A DNA stretch of 13,890 bases. Source: Fibrobacter sp. GTDB taxonomy: Bacteria > Fibrobacterota > Fibrobacteria > Fibrobacterales > Fibrobacteraceae. Below are positions 7,503 to 13,712 of the stretch, piece by piece (positions within the stretch are counted from its first letter, which is position 1; each line of letters opens with the position of its first letter). The stretch covers positions 1 to 13,890 of the forward strand of contig JAEDLI010000062.1 of the NCBI GenBank assembly GCA_016295375.1, read 5' to 3'. Below the pieces are notes generated by a model. The model was not told where the DNA came from. It did no database searches and was given only the letters and a program-made list of their open reading frames with translations. Made by a program: the position numbers and the translations under genes.

Positions 7503-7532
7503 ACGGAGTTGAAATGACTCCGTTCTTTTTTT
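7503..7532 (+). terminator. Intrinsic terminator after plsX
   Basis: A perfect 7-bp stem ACGGAGT/ACTCCGT (7503-7509 and 7517-7523) with a 7-nt loop is followed by TCTTTTTTT. It lies 38 nt after the plsX stop and would end or attenuate the yceD-rpmF-plsX transcript. Confidence 0.85.
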
Positions 7533-7621
7533 GTTTCCGTTATACCGAAATGTTGACATTACAAAAATGTTTTATTTCTCTTTGATTTGCTGGGAAAGCC
7601 TAGTAATGACATGATATTATT

Positions 7622-7630
7622 TTAAATTTG
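7622..7630 (+). promoter_or_regulatory. TTAAATTTG promoter-like box before fabD
   Basis: The 134 nt between the plsX terminator and fabD are AT-rich. TTAAATTTG, 36 nt before the chosen fabD ATG, is a near match to the CTAAATTT boxes at 5710, 6453, 9492 and 13823. A start of transcription soon after would give fabD a leader of roughly 30 nt carrying AGAGG. No PlsX/FapR-type operator palindrome was seen. Confidence 0.4.
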
Positions 7631-7666
7631 GATAGTAACAAAAAGCGGTTGTCCGCAGAGGTGATA

Positions 7667-8587
7667 ATGTCCAAGATGATTTTGCTTTTCCCTGGTCAGG
7701 GTGCCCAGTATGTGGGCATGGGCCAGACTCTCGCATCCACTTTCGAACCAGCCAAGAAACTGATGATGCAGGCCGACGAGATTCTCGGTTTTTCGCTTTC
7801 GAAACTCATGGCGGAAGGCCCCGAAGATGTTCTGAAGAGCACCGACAATACCCAGCCGGCACTCTTTACCGTGTCTGCCATGGTGATGGAACTTTTGAAG
7901 TCCGAAGGCTTTGCTTTTGACTATGTGGCCGGGCATTCCCTGGGTGAATATTCCGCCATCTACGCCGCCGGCGGTTTCAGCTTCGAAGAGGGGCTGCGCC
8001 TGGTGCGGACTCGCGGTGAACTGATGGCCAGCGCGGGTAGTAAGAACCCCGGTGCCATGGCCGCCATCATGGGTCAGGACGAAGCCAAGATTCTGGAACT
8101 TTGCGAAGCCGTGAAGGACGCGGGCGTGGTGGTTCCCGCCAACATCAACTGCCCGGGCCAGATTGTGGTGTCCGGCGCTGTTGCTGGCGTGAACAAGCTG
8201 GTGGAAAACTGCGGTGCCGCTGGCATCAAGGCTATTCCGCTGGCGGTTTCGGGCGCTTTCCATAGCCCGCTGATGCAGTTTGCCCAGGCGGGTCTTGCCG
8301 AGGCTATCGCAAAGACTACCTTCAAGGACGTGGAAAAGCCGGTGATTGCCAACGTGGTGGCAGAACCTGTTACCAAGGGCGCAGAAATCGCCGACCTGCT
8401 GGTGCGCCAGCTGGTAAGCCCCGTCCGCTGGAACGACTGCATGAACAAGGCCATGTCTCTGGGAGTGACCCAGGGCGTGGAAGTGGGCTCCGGCAAGGTG
8501 CTGATGGGCCTCATGAGAAAGATCAGCCGCGACGTGAAGGTCACGCCGGTGGAAACCATCGAGGCGTTCCAGGCTCTGAAGGGGTAA
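7667..8587 (+). CDS. fabD: Malonyl-CoA:ACP transacylase
   Basis: FabD loads malonyl groups onto ACP for fatty acid elongation in the cytosol. The product is 306 residues from ATG 7667, the usual size. It has FPGQGAQ (8-14, Q11 in the oxyanion region), the nucleophile S91 in GHSLGE (89-94), R116, and the catalytic H199 in GAFHSP. The open frame extends to TTG 7628, but ATG 7667 has AGAGG (7657-7661) 5 nt upstream and gives the normal start MSKMILLFPGQG; ATG 7676 is a weaker alternative. FabH, which sits between plsX and fabD in enterobacteria, is absent. A 153-nt structured spacer separates it from fabG. Confidence 0.96.
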   Translation: MSKMILLFPGQGAQYVGMGQTLASTFEPAKKLMMQADEILGFSLSKLMAEGPEDVLKSTDNTQPALFTVSAMVMELLKSEGFAFDYVAGHSLGEYSAIYAAGGFSFEEGLRLVRTRGELMASAGSKNPGAMAAIMGQDEAKILELCEAVKDAGVVVPANINCPGQIVVSGAVAGVNKLVENCGAAGIKAIPLAVSGAFHSPLMQFAQAGLAEAIAKTTFKDVEKPVIANVVAEPVTKGAEIADLLVRQLVSPVRWNDCMNKAMSLGVTQGVEVGSGKVLMGLMRKISRDVKVTPVETIEAFQALKG

Positions 8588-8600
8588 TGAGCTGTGTGCG

Positions 8601-8683
8601 ATGAGGTTGCTTCGCTCTGAGCTAAAGTAAGGCGCCGGAGGCGCGATTATAAAAAGCTCAAAGGGGCGTAGCCCCGACCTCAT
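8601..8683 (+). repeat. Nested inverted-repeat element between fabD and fabG
   Basis: An outer 7-bp inverted repeat ATGAGGT (8601-8607) / ACCTCAT (8677-8683) encloses two branches. The first is a 6-bp stem TGAGCT (8618-8623) / AGCTCA (8655-8660) with the triloop hairpin GCGCC-GGA-GGCGC (8632-8644) inside. The second is the triloop hairpin GGGGC-GTA-GCCCC (8663-8675). Another small palindrome GTGC-GAA-GCAC follows at about 8692-8702. The whole could fold as a multibranched RNA in the fabD-fabG transcript. The GAGGT and GAGCT words resemble degenerate heptad units. No gene is seen in this gap. Confidence 0.65.
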
Positions 8684-8740
8684 ACCTCGAAGTGCGAAGC
8701 ACGACCTCAAAGCTATTAACTACAAACCACAGGAACTACT

Positions 8741-9481
8741 ATGGGAAAACTTACAGGTAAGAAAGCGATTGTGACGGGAGCTTCCCGTGGTATCGGCCTT
8801 GCTATTGCCACCGAACTGGCCCGGGAAGGGGCCGACGTGGCTATCCTCTCCACCTCCGTCAAGGAGGACCTGGCCGCCAAACTTTCTTCCGAACTTGGGG
8901 TGCAGGTCAAGAGTTACGCCTGCAACGTGGCCGACTCCGAAACGGTGCAGTCCGTGTTCAAGCAGATTATCGCTGACATGGGTACGGTGGACATTCTGGT
9001 CAACAATGCGGGAATCACCCGCGACGGCCTGCTCATGCGCATGAAGGACGAGGATTTTGACGCCGTGATTGCCACGAACCTCCGTTCCGTGTTCCTTTGC
9101 ACCCGCGCCGTGGCCCGCACCATGATGGGCAACCGCTCGGGCCATATCGTGAACGTTTCCAGCATCAACGCCCTGCGTGGCCAGGCTGGCCAGTCCAACT
9201 ATGCCGCCGCCAAGGCGGGGGTCATCGGCCTTACCCGGACCAACGCCATGGAACTGTCCTCCAGGGGCATTACGGTGAACGCCGTGGCTCCTGGATTTAT
9301 CGATACGGACATGACGGCCAAGCTGAGCCCCGAAGTCAGGGAAAAATATGCCGCCCAGATCCCCCTGGGACGCCTGGGCCAGCCCGAAGATGTGGCGAAA
9401 TTGGTGGCTTTTTTGGCATCTGACGATGCGAAATACATCACAGGCCAAATAATTGGCGTGGACGGGGGCTTGAACGCCTAG
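8741..9481 (+). CDS. fabG: 3-oxoacyl-ACP reductase FabG
   Basis: FabG is the NADPH-dependent ketoreductase of fatty acid elongation. The 246-residue short-chain dehydrogenase has the cofactor motif TGASRGIG (12-19), NNAG (88-91), and the catalytic set N113, S141, Y154, K158 (YAAAK), ending with the typical IIGVDGGLNA. These match the E. coli FabG arrangement with an offset of three. AGGA at 8731-8734 is 6 nt before the ATG. Its place between fabD and acpP separates it from other SDR enzymes. Confidence 0.96.
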   Translation: MGKLTGKKAIVTGASRGIGLAIATELAREGADVAILSTSVKEDLAAKLSSELGVQVKSYACNVADSETVQSVFKQIIADMGTVDILVNNAGITRDGLLMRMKDEDFDAVIATNLRSVFLCTRAVARTMMGNRSGHIVNVSSINALRGQAGQSNYAAAKAGVIGLTRTNAMELSSRGITVNAVAPGFIDTDMTAKLSPEVREKYAAQIPLGRLGQPEDVAKLVAFLASDDAKYITGQIIGVDGGLNA

Positions 9482-9491
9482 CCAATAATTT

Positions 9492-9500
9492 CTAAATTTT
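9492..9500 (+). promoter_or_regulatory. CTAAATTTT promoter-like box before acpP
   Basis: The 47-nt fabG-acpP gap contains TTTCTAAATTTT ending 28 nt before the acpP ATG, followed by GGAG at 9519-9522. The box equals the one before yceD and could provide the extra transcription often needed for abundant ACP. Confidence 0.45.
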
Positions 9501-9528
9501 AACTAAACAAATCCAAATGGAGTAAACA

Positions 9529-9771
9529 ATGACACAAGAAGAAATTTTTAAGAAGATCACCGACGTTATCGTTTCCAAGCTGGAAGTGAAGGCCGAGGAC
9601 GTGAAGATGGAATCCGAGTTCAGCAACGACCTCGGTGCCGATTCTCTCGACCGCGTCGAACTGGTGATGGCTCTCGAAGACGAATTCGAAGTCGAAATTC
9701 TCGACTCCGACGCCGAGAAGTTCCAGAAGGTCGCCGACGTGGTTGCCTTCATCGAAGCCAAGAAAGCATAA
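9529..9771 (+). CDS. acpP: Acyl carrier protein
   Basis: The 80-residue acidic protein carries growing acyl chains on a phosphopantetheine attached to S39 in the motif GADSLD (36-41). The helical pattern and the ending VVAFIEAKKA are typical. GGAG lies 6 nt before ATG. Codon choice is strongly C-ending (GAC, TCC, AAG), as expected for a highly expressed gene. An intrinsic terminator follows 30 nt after the stop. Confidence 0.97.
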   Translation: MTQEEIFKKITDVIVSKLEVKAEDVKMESEFSNDLGADSLDRVELVMALEDEFEVEILDSDAEKFQKVADVVAFIEAKKA

Positions 9772-9801
9772 TTTAGGCCTGCTTCGATAAAGAAACTGGA
9801 C

Positions 9802-9831
9802 AGGGTGGCCCGGATGAGGCTGCCCTTTTTT
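9802..9831 (+). terminator. Intrinsic terminator after acpP
   Basis: A 9-bp stem AGGGTGGCC/GGCTGCCCT with two G-U pairs and a 7-nt loop is followed by TTTTT. It should end the fab transcript, so rnc would need its own promoter or read-through. Confidence 0.8.
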
Positions 9832-9833
9832 AA

Positions 9834-9954
9834 TAGAGTGTAGAGATTAGAGACTAGGATCTAGTGAATAAGAATCACGCACTTCGTGCGTCTAGAAAAA
9901 GATTTCCACTACCCTAGCCCCTAGATCCTAAATCCTAGCCCCTAAATCCTAGAT
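9834..9954. repeat. Mirrored heptad element running into the rnc start codon
   Basis: The left arm 9834-9875 is six contiguous heptamers beginning TAG or TAA (for example TAGAGTG, TAGAGAT, TAGGATC). The right arm 9913-9954 is six contiguous heptamers of CCTARNY type (CCTAGCC, CCTAGAT, CCTAAAT, and three more). The arms are inverted in consensus (TAGGATY). Between them is a perfect triloop hairpin ACGCAC-TTC-GTGCGT (9877-9891). The final two bases of the sixth right-hand unit are the A and T of the rnc ATG. The layout of six plus six units matches the element at 5534-5668, although the unit sequence differs. Confidence 0.87.
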
Positions 9955-10714
9955 GCCTATGGAACAAACCAACCTTTTACACAAGATTTTTAAACTCTGG
10001 TTTCGCCAGAAGTCCGGTGGCGGGCTTGAGGCGAAGCTCGGGTACAGGTTCAAGGACCCGGAACTTTTGGCCCATGCCCTGGTCCACCGGTCCTTCTTGT
10101 CGGGCACGGACATGCCTTACGAGAGCAACAACGAACGCCTGGAATTTTTGGGCGATTCCGTGCTGAACATGCTCACCACCGAGTTCCTTTACAGGATGTA
10201 CCCCGACGACCCGGAGGGGGAACTTTCCAAGCGGAAAAGCGCCATTGTCTCTGGCCATGCCTGCGCCCAGTCCTCAAAGGAGTGGAGCCTGAGCGAGTTC
10301 ATCAAGATGGGCAAGGCCGAAGCCAAGATGGGCGGTCGGGGCAAGGAAAGCATTCTGGCCGACGCCTACGAGGCGGTACTGGGGGCTGTATATCTGGATG
10401 GCGGGCTGGAAGAGGTCCGTGCCATTCTGAACAGGTTCCATTTCCCTCGGGCCAAGGAAATTATCGTGGCCGAAGATTTTGTGAACCACAAGAGCGCCCT
10501 GCTGGAATACCTGCAAGGAAAACTCCATACGGTGCCGGAATACGTGCTGGTAGAAGAATCCGGACCCGAACACCAGAAACTGTTCACCACCGAAGTTCGT
10601 GTGAACGGCAAGGTTTATGGTCGTGGCCAGGGCGGCAACAAGAAGAAGGCCGAACAGGAAGCCTCCCGCGTGACGCTGGAGATGCTCTTGAAAGAGAATG
10701 CTGAGAAACAGTAG
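9953..10714 (+). CDS. rnc: Ribonuclease III
   Basis: RNase III cleaves double-stranded RNA, notably in rRNA maturation. The 253-residue product has the nuclease domain (about 25-170) with signature NERLEFLGD (60-68), acidic residues E61, E64, D68, D137 and E140 in the expected spacing, and a C-terminal double-stranded RNA-binding domain (about 178-248; HKSALLEYLQ, then GRGQGGNKKKAEQEAS). The start is ATG 9953 or ATG 9959; both lie directly after the heptad array and have no Shine-Dalgarno sequence. No later start would keep the nuclease domain whole. The plsX-fabD-fabG-acpP-rnc order is the same as in Bacillus. Confidence 0.95.
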   Translation: MPMEQTNLLHKIFKLWFRQKSGGGLEAKLGYRFKDPELLAHALVHRSFLSGTDMPYESNNERLEFLGDSVLNMLTTEFLYRMYPDDPEGELSKRKSAIVSGHACAQSSKEWSLSEFIKMGKAEAKMGGRGKESILADAYEAVLGAVYLDGGLEEVRAILNRFHFPRAKEIIVAEDFVNHKSALLEYLQGKLHTVPEYVLVEESGPEHQKLFTTEVRVNGKVYGRGQGGNKKKAEQEASRVTLEMLLKENAEKQ

Positions 10715-10721
10715 ACTCGGT

Positions 10722-11228
10722 ATGGTAAAGACCAAAATTTTATTTGTGTGTCACGGCAACATTTGCCGGAGCCCCATGGCGGAATTTGTCATGAAGGACA
10801 AACTAACGAGGGCGGGTGCCGACGATACCGGAACGAAATTTGCAGACCGATTCGAGGTGGCAAGTGCCGCCACCAGCACCGAAGAAATTGGGAACCCGGT
10901 GTATCCGCCGGCAAGGCGTATGCTGAATTCCCACGGCATAGACTGTAGCGGTAAACATGCACGACAGATGACGGCCCGGGATTACGACTACTACGATTAC
11001 ATCGTTTTGATGGACCGGAACAACCTGCGGAACTTGCGATGGATTCTGCCAGCTGACATTTATGAAAGGGAGTCGTCGAAACCCAGCAAGGTTTCTCTGC
11101 TCATGGAATGGGCGGAAGTATCTCGCGATGTGGCGGACCCTTGGTATACCGGAGACTTTCAGGCTACCTGGGACGACGTGAATGTTGGCTGCGACGCTAT
11201 ACTGGATAAGCTGACGGCGCTGTCCTAG
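10722..11228 (+). CDS. Low-molecular-weight protein tyrosine phosphatase
   Basis: The product removes phosphate from protein tyrosines and acts in the cytosol. It starts MVKTKILFVCHGNICRS with the signature C10-x5-R16 and has the general acid D139 in DPWYTGDF, the family's second hallmark. From ATG 10722 it has 168 residues, close to the usual 150-160; ATG 10698 is also open and would overlap rnc by 17 nt. I chose 10722 because family members begin a few residues before ILFVC, although its ribosome site is weak. The DPWY motif argues against an arsenate reductase. Such phosphatases often pair with tyrosine kinases of polysaccharide export, but none is in view. It ends 2 nt from the convergent bioB stop. 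Confidence 0.93.
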   Translation: MVKTKILFVCHGNICRSPMAEFVMKDKLTRAGADDTGTKFADRFEVASAATSTEEIGNPVYPPARRMLNSHGIDCSGKHARQMTARDYDYYDYIVLMDRNNLRNLRWILPADIYERESSKPSKVSLLMEWAEVSRDVADPWYTGDFQATWDDVNVGCDAILDKLTALS

Positions 11229-11230
11229 AA

Positions 11231-12202
11231 TTACAGAAATCCGTGGGGTTTGAACCCGAGTTCCTTCACCAGCTCGAAATCCTTGCAACTGTTGACGCCG
11301 GCGGTAGTGAGCATGTCGTCGGTGATGGCCGCGTTGGCACCACTCTTGAATGCCCGTTTGCCGTCGTCGCCTAGCACGCCGCGGCCACCCGCCAGGCGGA
11401 TAAATGCCTTCGGGTTGATAAAGCGGTAGATGGCCACGATGCGGCAGAACTCGTCGTTCGTGAGCTTCGGGAGATTCTCGTAGGGCGTGCCCGGGATGGC
11501 GTTCAACACATTCACCGGTGTGGACTTGACGCCGAGTTTGCGGAGATCGAGGCACATGTCGATGCGGTCTTCCATGGTCTCGCCGAGGCCCATGATGCCG
11601 CCGCTGCAGATTTCAAGGCCAGCGGCAAGTGCGTTCTGGAGTGCGCCGATTTTATCGTCGTAGGTGTGCGTGGTGCATACGTCTGGGAAATGGCGGCGGT
11701 AAGTTTCCAGGTTGTTGTGGAAGCGGGTAAGGCCTGCTTCTTTCAGCTTGTCGAACTGTTCCCTGTTCAGGAGTCCTGCCGAAAGGCAGACGGAAAGTTT
11801 CGTCTCCTTTTTGAGCCTGCGGATGGCTTCGGAAATCTGCTCCACGTCCCGGTTAGAAAGGGTGCGGCCCGAGGTGACGATGGAATAGCGGGGAATGCCG
11901 GCGGCTTCTTTCTTCTTGGCGTCGGCTACGATTTCGTCGGCGCTGAGGAGCTTGTATTCGGGGGCACCGGTGTGGTAGTAGCTGCTCTGGGCGCAGTACT
12001 TGCAGTTTTCGGGACAGCGACCACTTCGGGCGTTCACGATGGAGCAGAAGTCGAAGTCGTTGCCGTGGAACTTTTCACGGATTTCGTTGGCGGCATCGCA
12101 GAGTTCCTTGAGGTCTTCGCTTAAAAGCCGGATGGCGTCATCGCGGGTGGTTTCGTAACCGTCGTTAATAATCTTGTTCTTTAGATCTTGAATGAAGGAC
12201 AT
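11231..12202 (-). CDS. bioB: Biotin synthase
   Basis: BioB is a radical-SAM enzyme that inserts sulfur into dethiobiotin. The product has 323 residues from the ATG at 12202 (MSFIQDL). The radical-SAM triad is C63-x3-C67-x2-C70 in GRCPENCKYCAQS. Later family motifs are RFHNNLET (160-167), ICSGGIMGLGE (198-208) and FIRLAGGRG (267-275). Of the E. coli auxiliary-cluster cysteines, those equivalent to C128 and C188 appear to be C139 and C199, but the C97 position falls at Ser 108 in YSIVTSG, so the auxiliary cluster may differ from the E. coli [2Fe-2S] type. AAGGA 8 nt upstream supports this start over the longer frame to GTG 12235, which lies within a repeat hairpin. It is downstream of argF. Confidence 0.94.
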   Translation of the reverse strand: MSFIQDLKNKIINDGYETTRDDAIRLLSEDLKELCDAANEIREKFHGNDFDFCSIVNARSGRCPENCKYCAQSSYYHTGAPEYKLLSADEIVADAKKKEAAGIPRYSIVTSGRTLSNRDVEQISEAIRRLKKETKLSVCLSAGLLNREQFDKLKEAGLTRFHNNLETYRRHFPDVCTTHTYDDKIGALQNALAAGLEICSGGIMGLGETMEDRIDMCLDLRKLGVKSTPVNVLNAIPGTPYENLPKLTNDEFCRIVAIYRFINPKAFIRLAGGRGVLGDDGKRAFKSGANAAITDDMLTTAGVNSCKDFELVKELGFKPHGFL

Positions 12203-12215
12203 TTTTTGATTCCTT

Positions 12216-12246
12216 AAAAAAGGAGATGCCCGCACAAGGCGGGCAT
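12216..12246 (-). terminator. Terminator-like palindrome between argF and bioB
   Basis: On the minus strand an 8-bp stem ATGCCCGC/GCGGGCAT with a 5-nt loop (12226-12246) is followed after 4 nt by six T. It could end or attenuate argF transcription. On the plus strand the hairpin continues into ATGACAA, as does the palindrome at 840-859, so it may be a repeat copy reused as a terminator. The 4-nt gap before the T-run makes termination uncertain. Confidence 0.5.
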
Positions 12247-12273
12247 GACAATTTTAACTTTTCCCGCTATTTA

Positions 12274-13233
12274 TTAGGCGTTGAACGGAGGCATGACCTG
12301 CCAGAGAACAGCCTTATGCGCGTGCAGACGGTTCTCCGCTTCTTCGAAGCTCATGTTCACGTCCAGGTTGTCCATGACGGAGTCCGTGATTTCTTCGCCG
12401 CGGTGAGCCGGCAGGCAGTGGCTGACCTTGCAGTGGGCCGGAGCAAACTTCAGGAGATCGTCGTTAATCTGGAACGGCAAGAAGTGGCTCTGCTTCGTAG
12501 CCTTTTCGCCTTCCTGACCCATAGAGACCCACACGTCGCTATAGAGAATGTCTGCGTCTTTGACGGCTTCCTTCGGGTCGTGGAATACGCGGTACTGGCA
12601 GCCGTGCTTCCTGAGGCTGGCCTCGGCTTCTTCTACCACCTTGGCGGGCTGTTCGAAACCCTTGGGGCAGGCCAGCGTGAAGTTCATACCAACCTTGGAG
12701 GCGAGGGCCAAGAAAGAATTGGCCACGTTGTTGCCGTCGCCGATGAAGGCGACAGTCTTGGGCTTGCCGTCTGCATTCTTGAAACCGCCTAGGCTTTCGC
12801 AAATCATCTGGGCAAAGGCGATGGCCTGGCAGGGGTGGTAGTCGTCGGTGAGGGCGTTCACCACAGGAATGCTACCGTATTCGGCAAGTTCTTCCACTAG
12901 CTGCTGTTTGAAGCAGCGGACCACGATGGCGTTCACCCAGCGGCTGAGGCAGCGGGCCACGTCCTTGACGCTTTCGCGCTTGCCGAGACCGATAGAATCC
13001 GGGGCCAGTAACACGGCGTGGCCGCCCAGCTGGTTCATGCCCACCTGGAAGGTGGTGATGGTGCGCAACGAGGGCTTTTCGAAGAACATGGCGATGTTCT
13101 GGCCGTGGAGGCGTTCGGACATTTTGCCCGCATGGACTTCTTTCTTCAGCCGGGAGGCAATTTCCACGGTTTCGAGAATCTTTTCCTCGCTCCAGTCGGC
13201 GAGGCGAAGGAAATGCTTGTTGCGATCGATCAT
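12274..13233 (-). CDS. argF: Ornithine carbamoyltransferase
   Basis: The enzyme makes citrulline from ornithine and carbamoyl phosphate in arginine synthesis. The product has 319 residues. Carbamoyl-phosphate residues are in place: S55, R57 and T58 in SLRT, R106, H133 and Q136 in HPCQ. The ornithine loop is DVWVSMG (233-239) and the catalytic Cys is C273 in HCLPAHRG. Two departures are I59, where SLRTR is usual, and Q63, where SFE/TFE is usual; neither is a direct ligand as far as I know. AAAGGA lies 6 nt before the ATG (13231-13233 on the opposite strand). Motifs fit ornithine rather than acetyl- or succinyl-ornithine enzymes, though this was judged by eye. Confidence 0.94.
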   Translation of the reverse strand: MIDRNKHFLRLADWSEEKILETVEIASRLKKEVHAGKMSERLHGQNIAMFFEKPSLRTITTFQVGMNQLGGHAVLLAPDSIGLGKRESVKDVARCLSRWVNAIVVRCFKQQLVEELAEYGSIPVVNALTDDYHPCQAIAFAQMICESLGGFKNADGKPKTVAFIGDGNNVANSFLALASKVGMNFTLACPKGFEQPAKVVEEAEASLRKHGCQYRVFHDPKEAVKDADILYSDVWVSMGQEGEKATKQSHFLPFQINDDLLKFAPAHCKVSHCLPAHRGEEITDSVMDNLDVNMSFEEAENRLHAHKAVLWQVMPPFNA

Positions 13234-13318
13234 CTTTTATCCTTTGGGTAGAACCCAATCAAAAAAAAAGAAAACGGCTGCCCTTTTGTGAACGGCCGAT
13301 TTATCAAACGAAAGTCTA

Positions 13319-13347
13319 AATATATATAAAAAATCGGGAAAAGGCAA
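13319..13347 (-). promoter_or_regulatory. Sigma-70-like promoter for argF
   Basis: On the minus strand TTGCCT (13342-13347) and TATATT (13319-13324) are separated by exactly 17 nt in an AT-rich stretch, about 85 nt before the argF start. The leader between contains a run of nine T (13261-13269) and a short CGGC/GCCG pairing. No clear arginine operator was found. Confidence 0.55.
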
Positions 13348-13476
13348 AAAAAACACAAAAAAAGAGGCTTTTGAAGGTCTGAAAAGGGCTGATTTTGCGA
13401 TCATTTGATGTTTATGGGCGTTGTAAAGCAATTTGATTCTAGCGGTAAAGCTGCACATATAAGGAGTTTCAAGTTG

Positions 13477-13497
13477 TTTCTGAAAAGAATTCAGAAA
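13477..13497. repeat. Perfect AT-rich hairpin
   Basis: An 8-bp stem TTTCTGAA/TTCAGAAA encloses AAGAA. It has no T-run on either side, so it does not look like a terminator. It stands immediately before the composite repeat at 13499. Confidence 0.5.
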
Positions 13498-13498
13498 G

Positions 13499-13648
13499 CT
13501 GATTGCAAGGGGTCTTAGGGGCTGTGCCCCTAGGCGAGGGGGTGATGGAAGCCTTGCCTTAGATCCTTCGACTTCGTTTATCCCGGACTTGTTCCGGGAC
13601 TCATGATGACACGAGGGCAAGGCTGCAATCAGGGGGATTCTTCCCCCT
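13499..13648. repeat. Composite palindromic repeat element, second copy
   Basis: Nested inverted repeats CTGATTGCA (13499-13507) / TGCAATCAG (13624-13632) and AGCCTTGCC (13550-13558) / GGCAAGGCT (13616-13624) enclose the hairpin TCCCGGA-CTTGT-TCCGGGA (13581-13599) and ATGACA (13606-13611). Between the two left arms lies TAGGGGC-TGT-GCCCCTA (13516-13532). The element ends with AGGGGGA-TTCT-TCCCCCT (13631-13648). The order of a TGT-loop hairpin, an ATGACA palindrome and the AGGGGGA hairpin repeats that at 767-914, with 82 and 83 nt between the first two parts. Confidence 0.75.
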
Positions 13649-13664
13649 TTGTATTATCAGGACT

Positions 13665-13692
13665 GGATTCTTCGCTTTCGCTCAAAATGGCA
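13665..13692. repeat. Short fragment resembling a palindromic intergenic repeat
   Basis: GGATTCTTCGCTTTCGCTCA followed by AAATGGCA resembles the common intergenic form in which an ATTCTTCG...CGCTCA stretch runs into ATGACA. A related start, GATCCTTCGACTTCG, lies at about 13562-13576. The match is by eye and degenerate. Confidence 0.4.
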
Positions 13693-13712
13693 CGTTTGAA
13701 AGGCTTGTTTTC

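Noticed and set aside
6253..8710. Long minus-strand frames (about 360 residues) opposite plsX and fabD
   Set aside because: They are His- and Gly-rich mirror readings of biased codons in well-supported genes and show no family motif or ribosome site.
12203..12235. Longer bioB start at GTG 12235
   Set aside because: The extra 11 codons run through a palindromic hairpin and T-run, while ATG 12202 has AAGGA at good spacing and the usual N-terminus.
13261..13298. Attenuator in the argF leader (CGGC/GCCG before a T-run)
   Set aside because: The stem has only four pairs across a 16-nt loop, too weak to claim.
13474..13518. 14-codon frame from TTG 13474 after AAGGAG
   Set aside because: The ribosome-site match is good, but the frame is tiny, starts with TTG and runs into the repeat; chance is the simpler explanation.
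13237..13620. 127-residue minus-strand frame upstream of argF
   Set aside because: It translates the composite repeat, AT-rich promoter DNA and the T-run; no domain is seen and it overlaps the argF leader.
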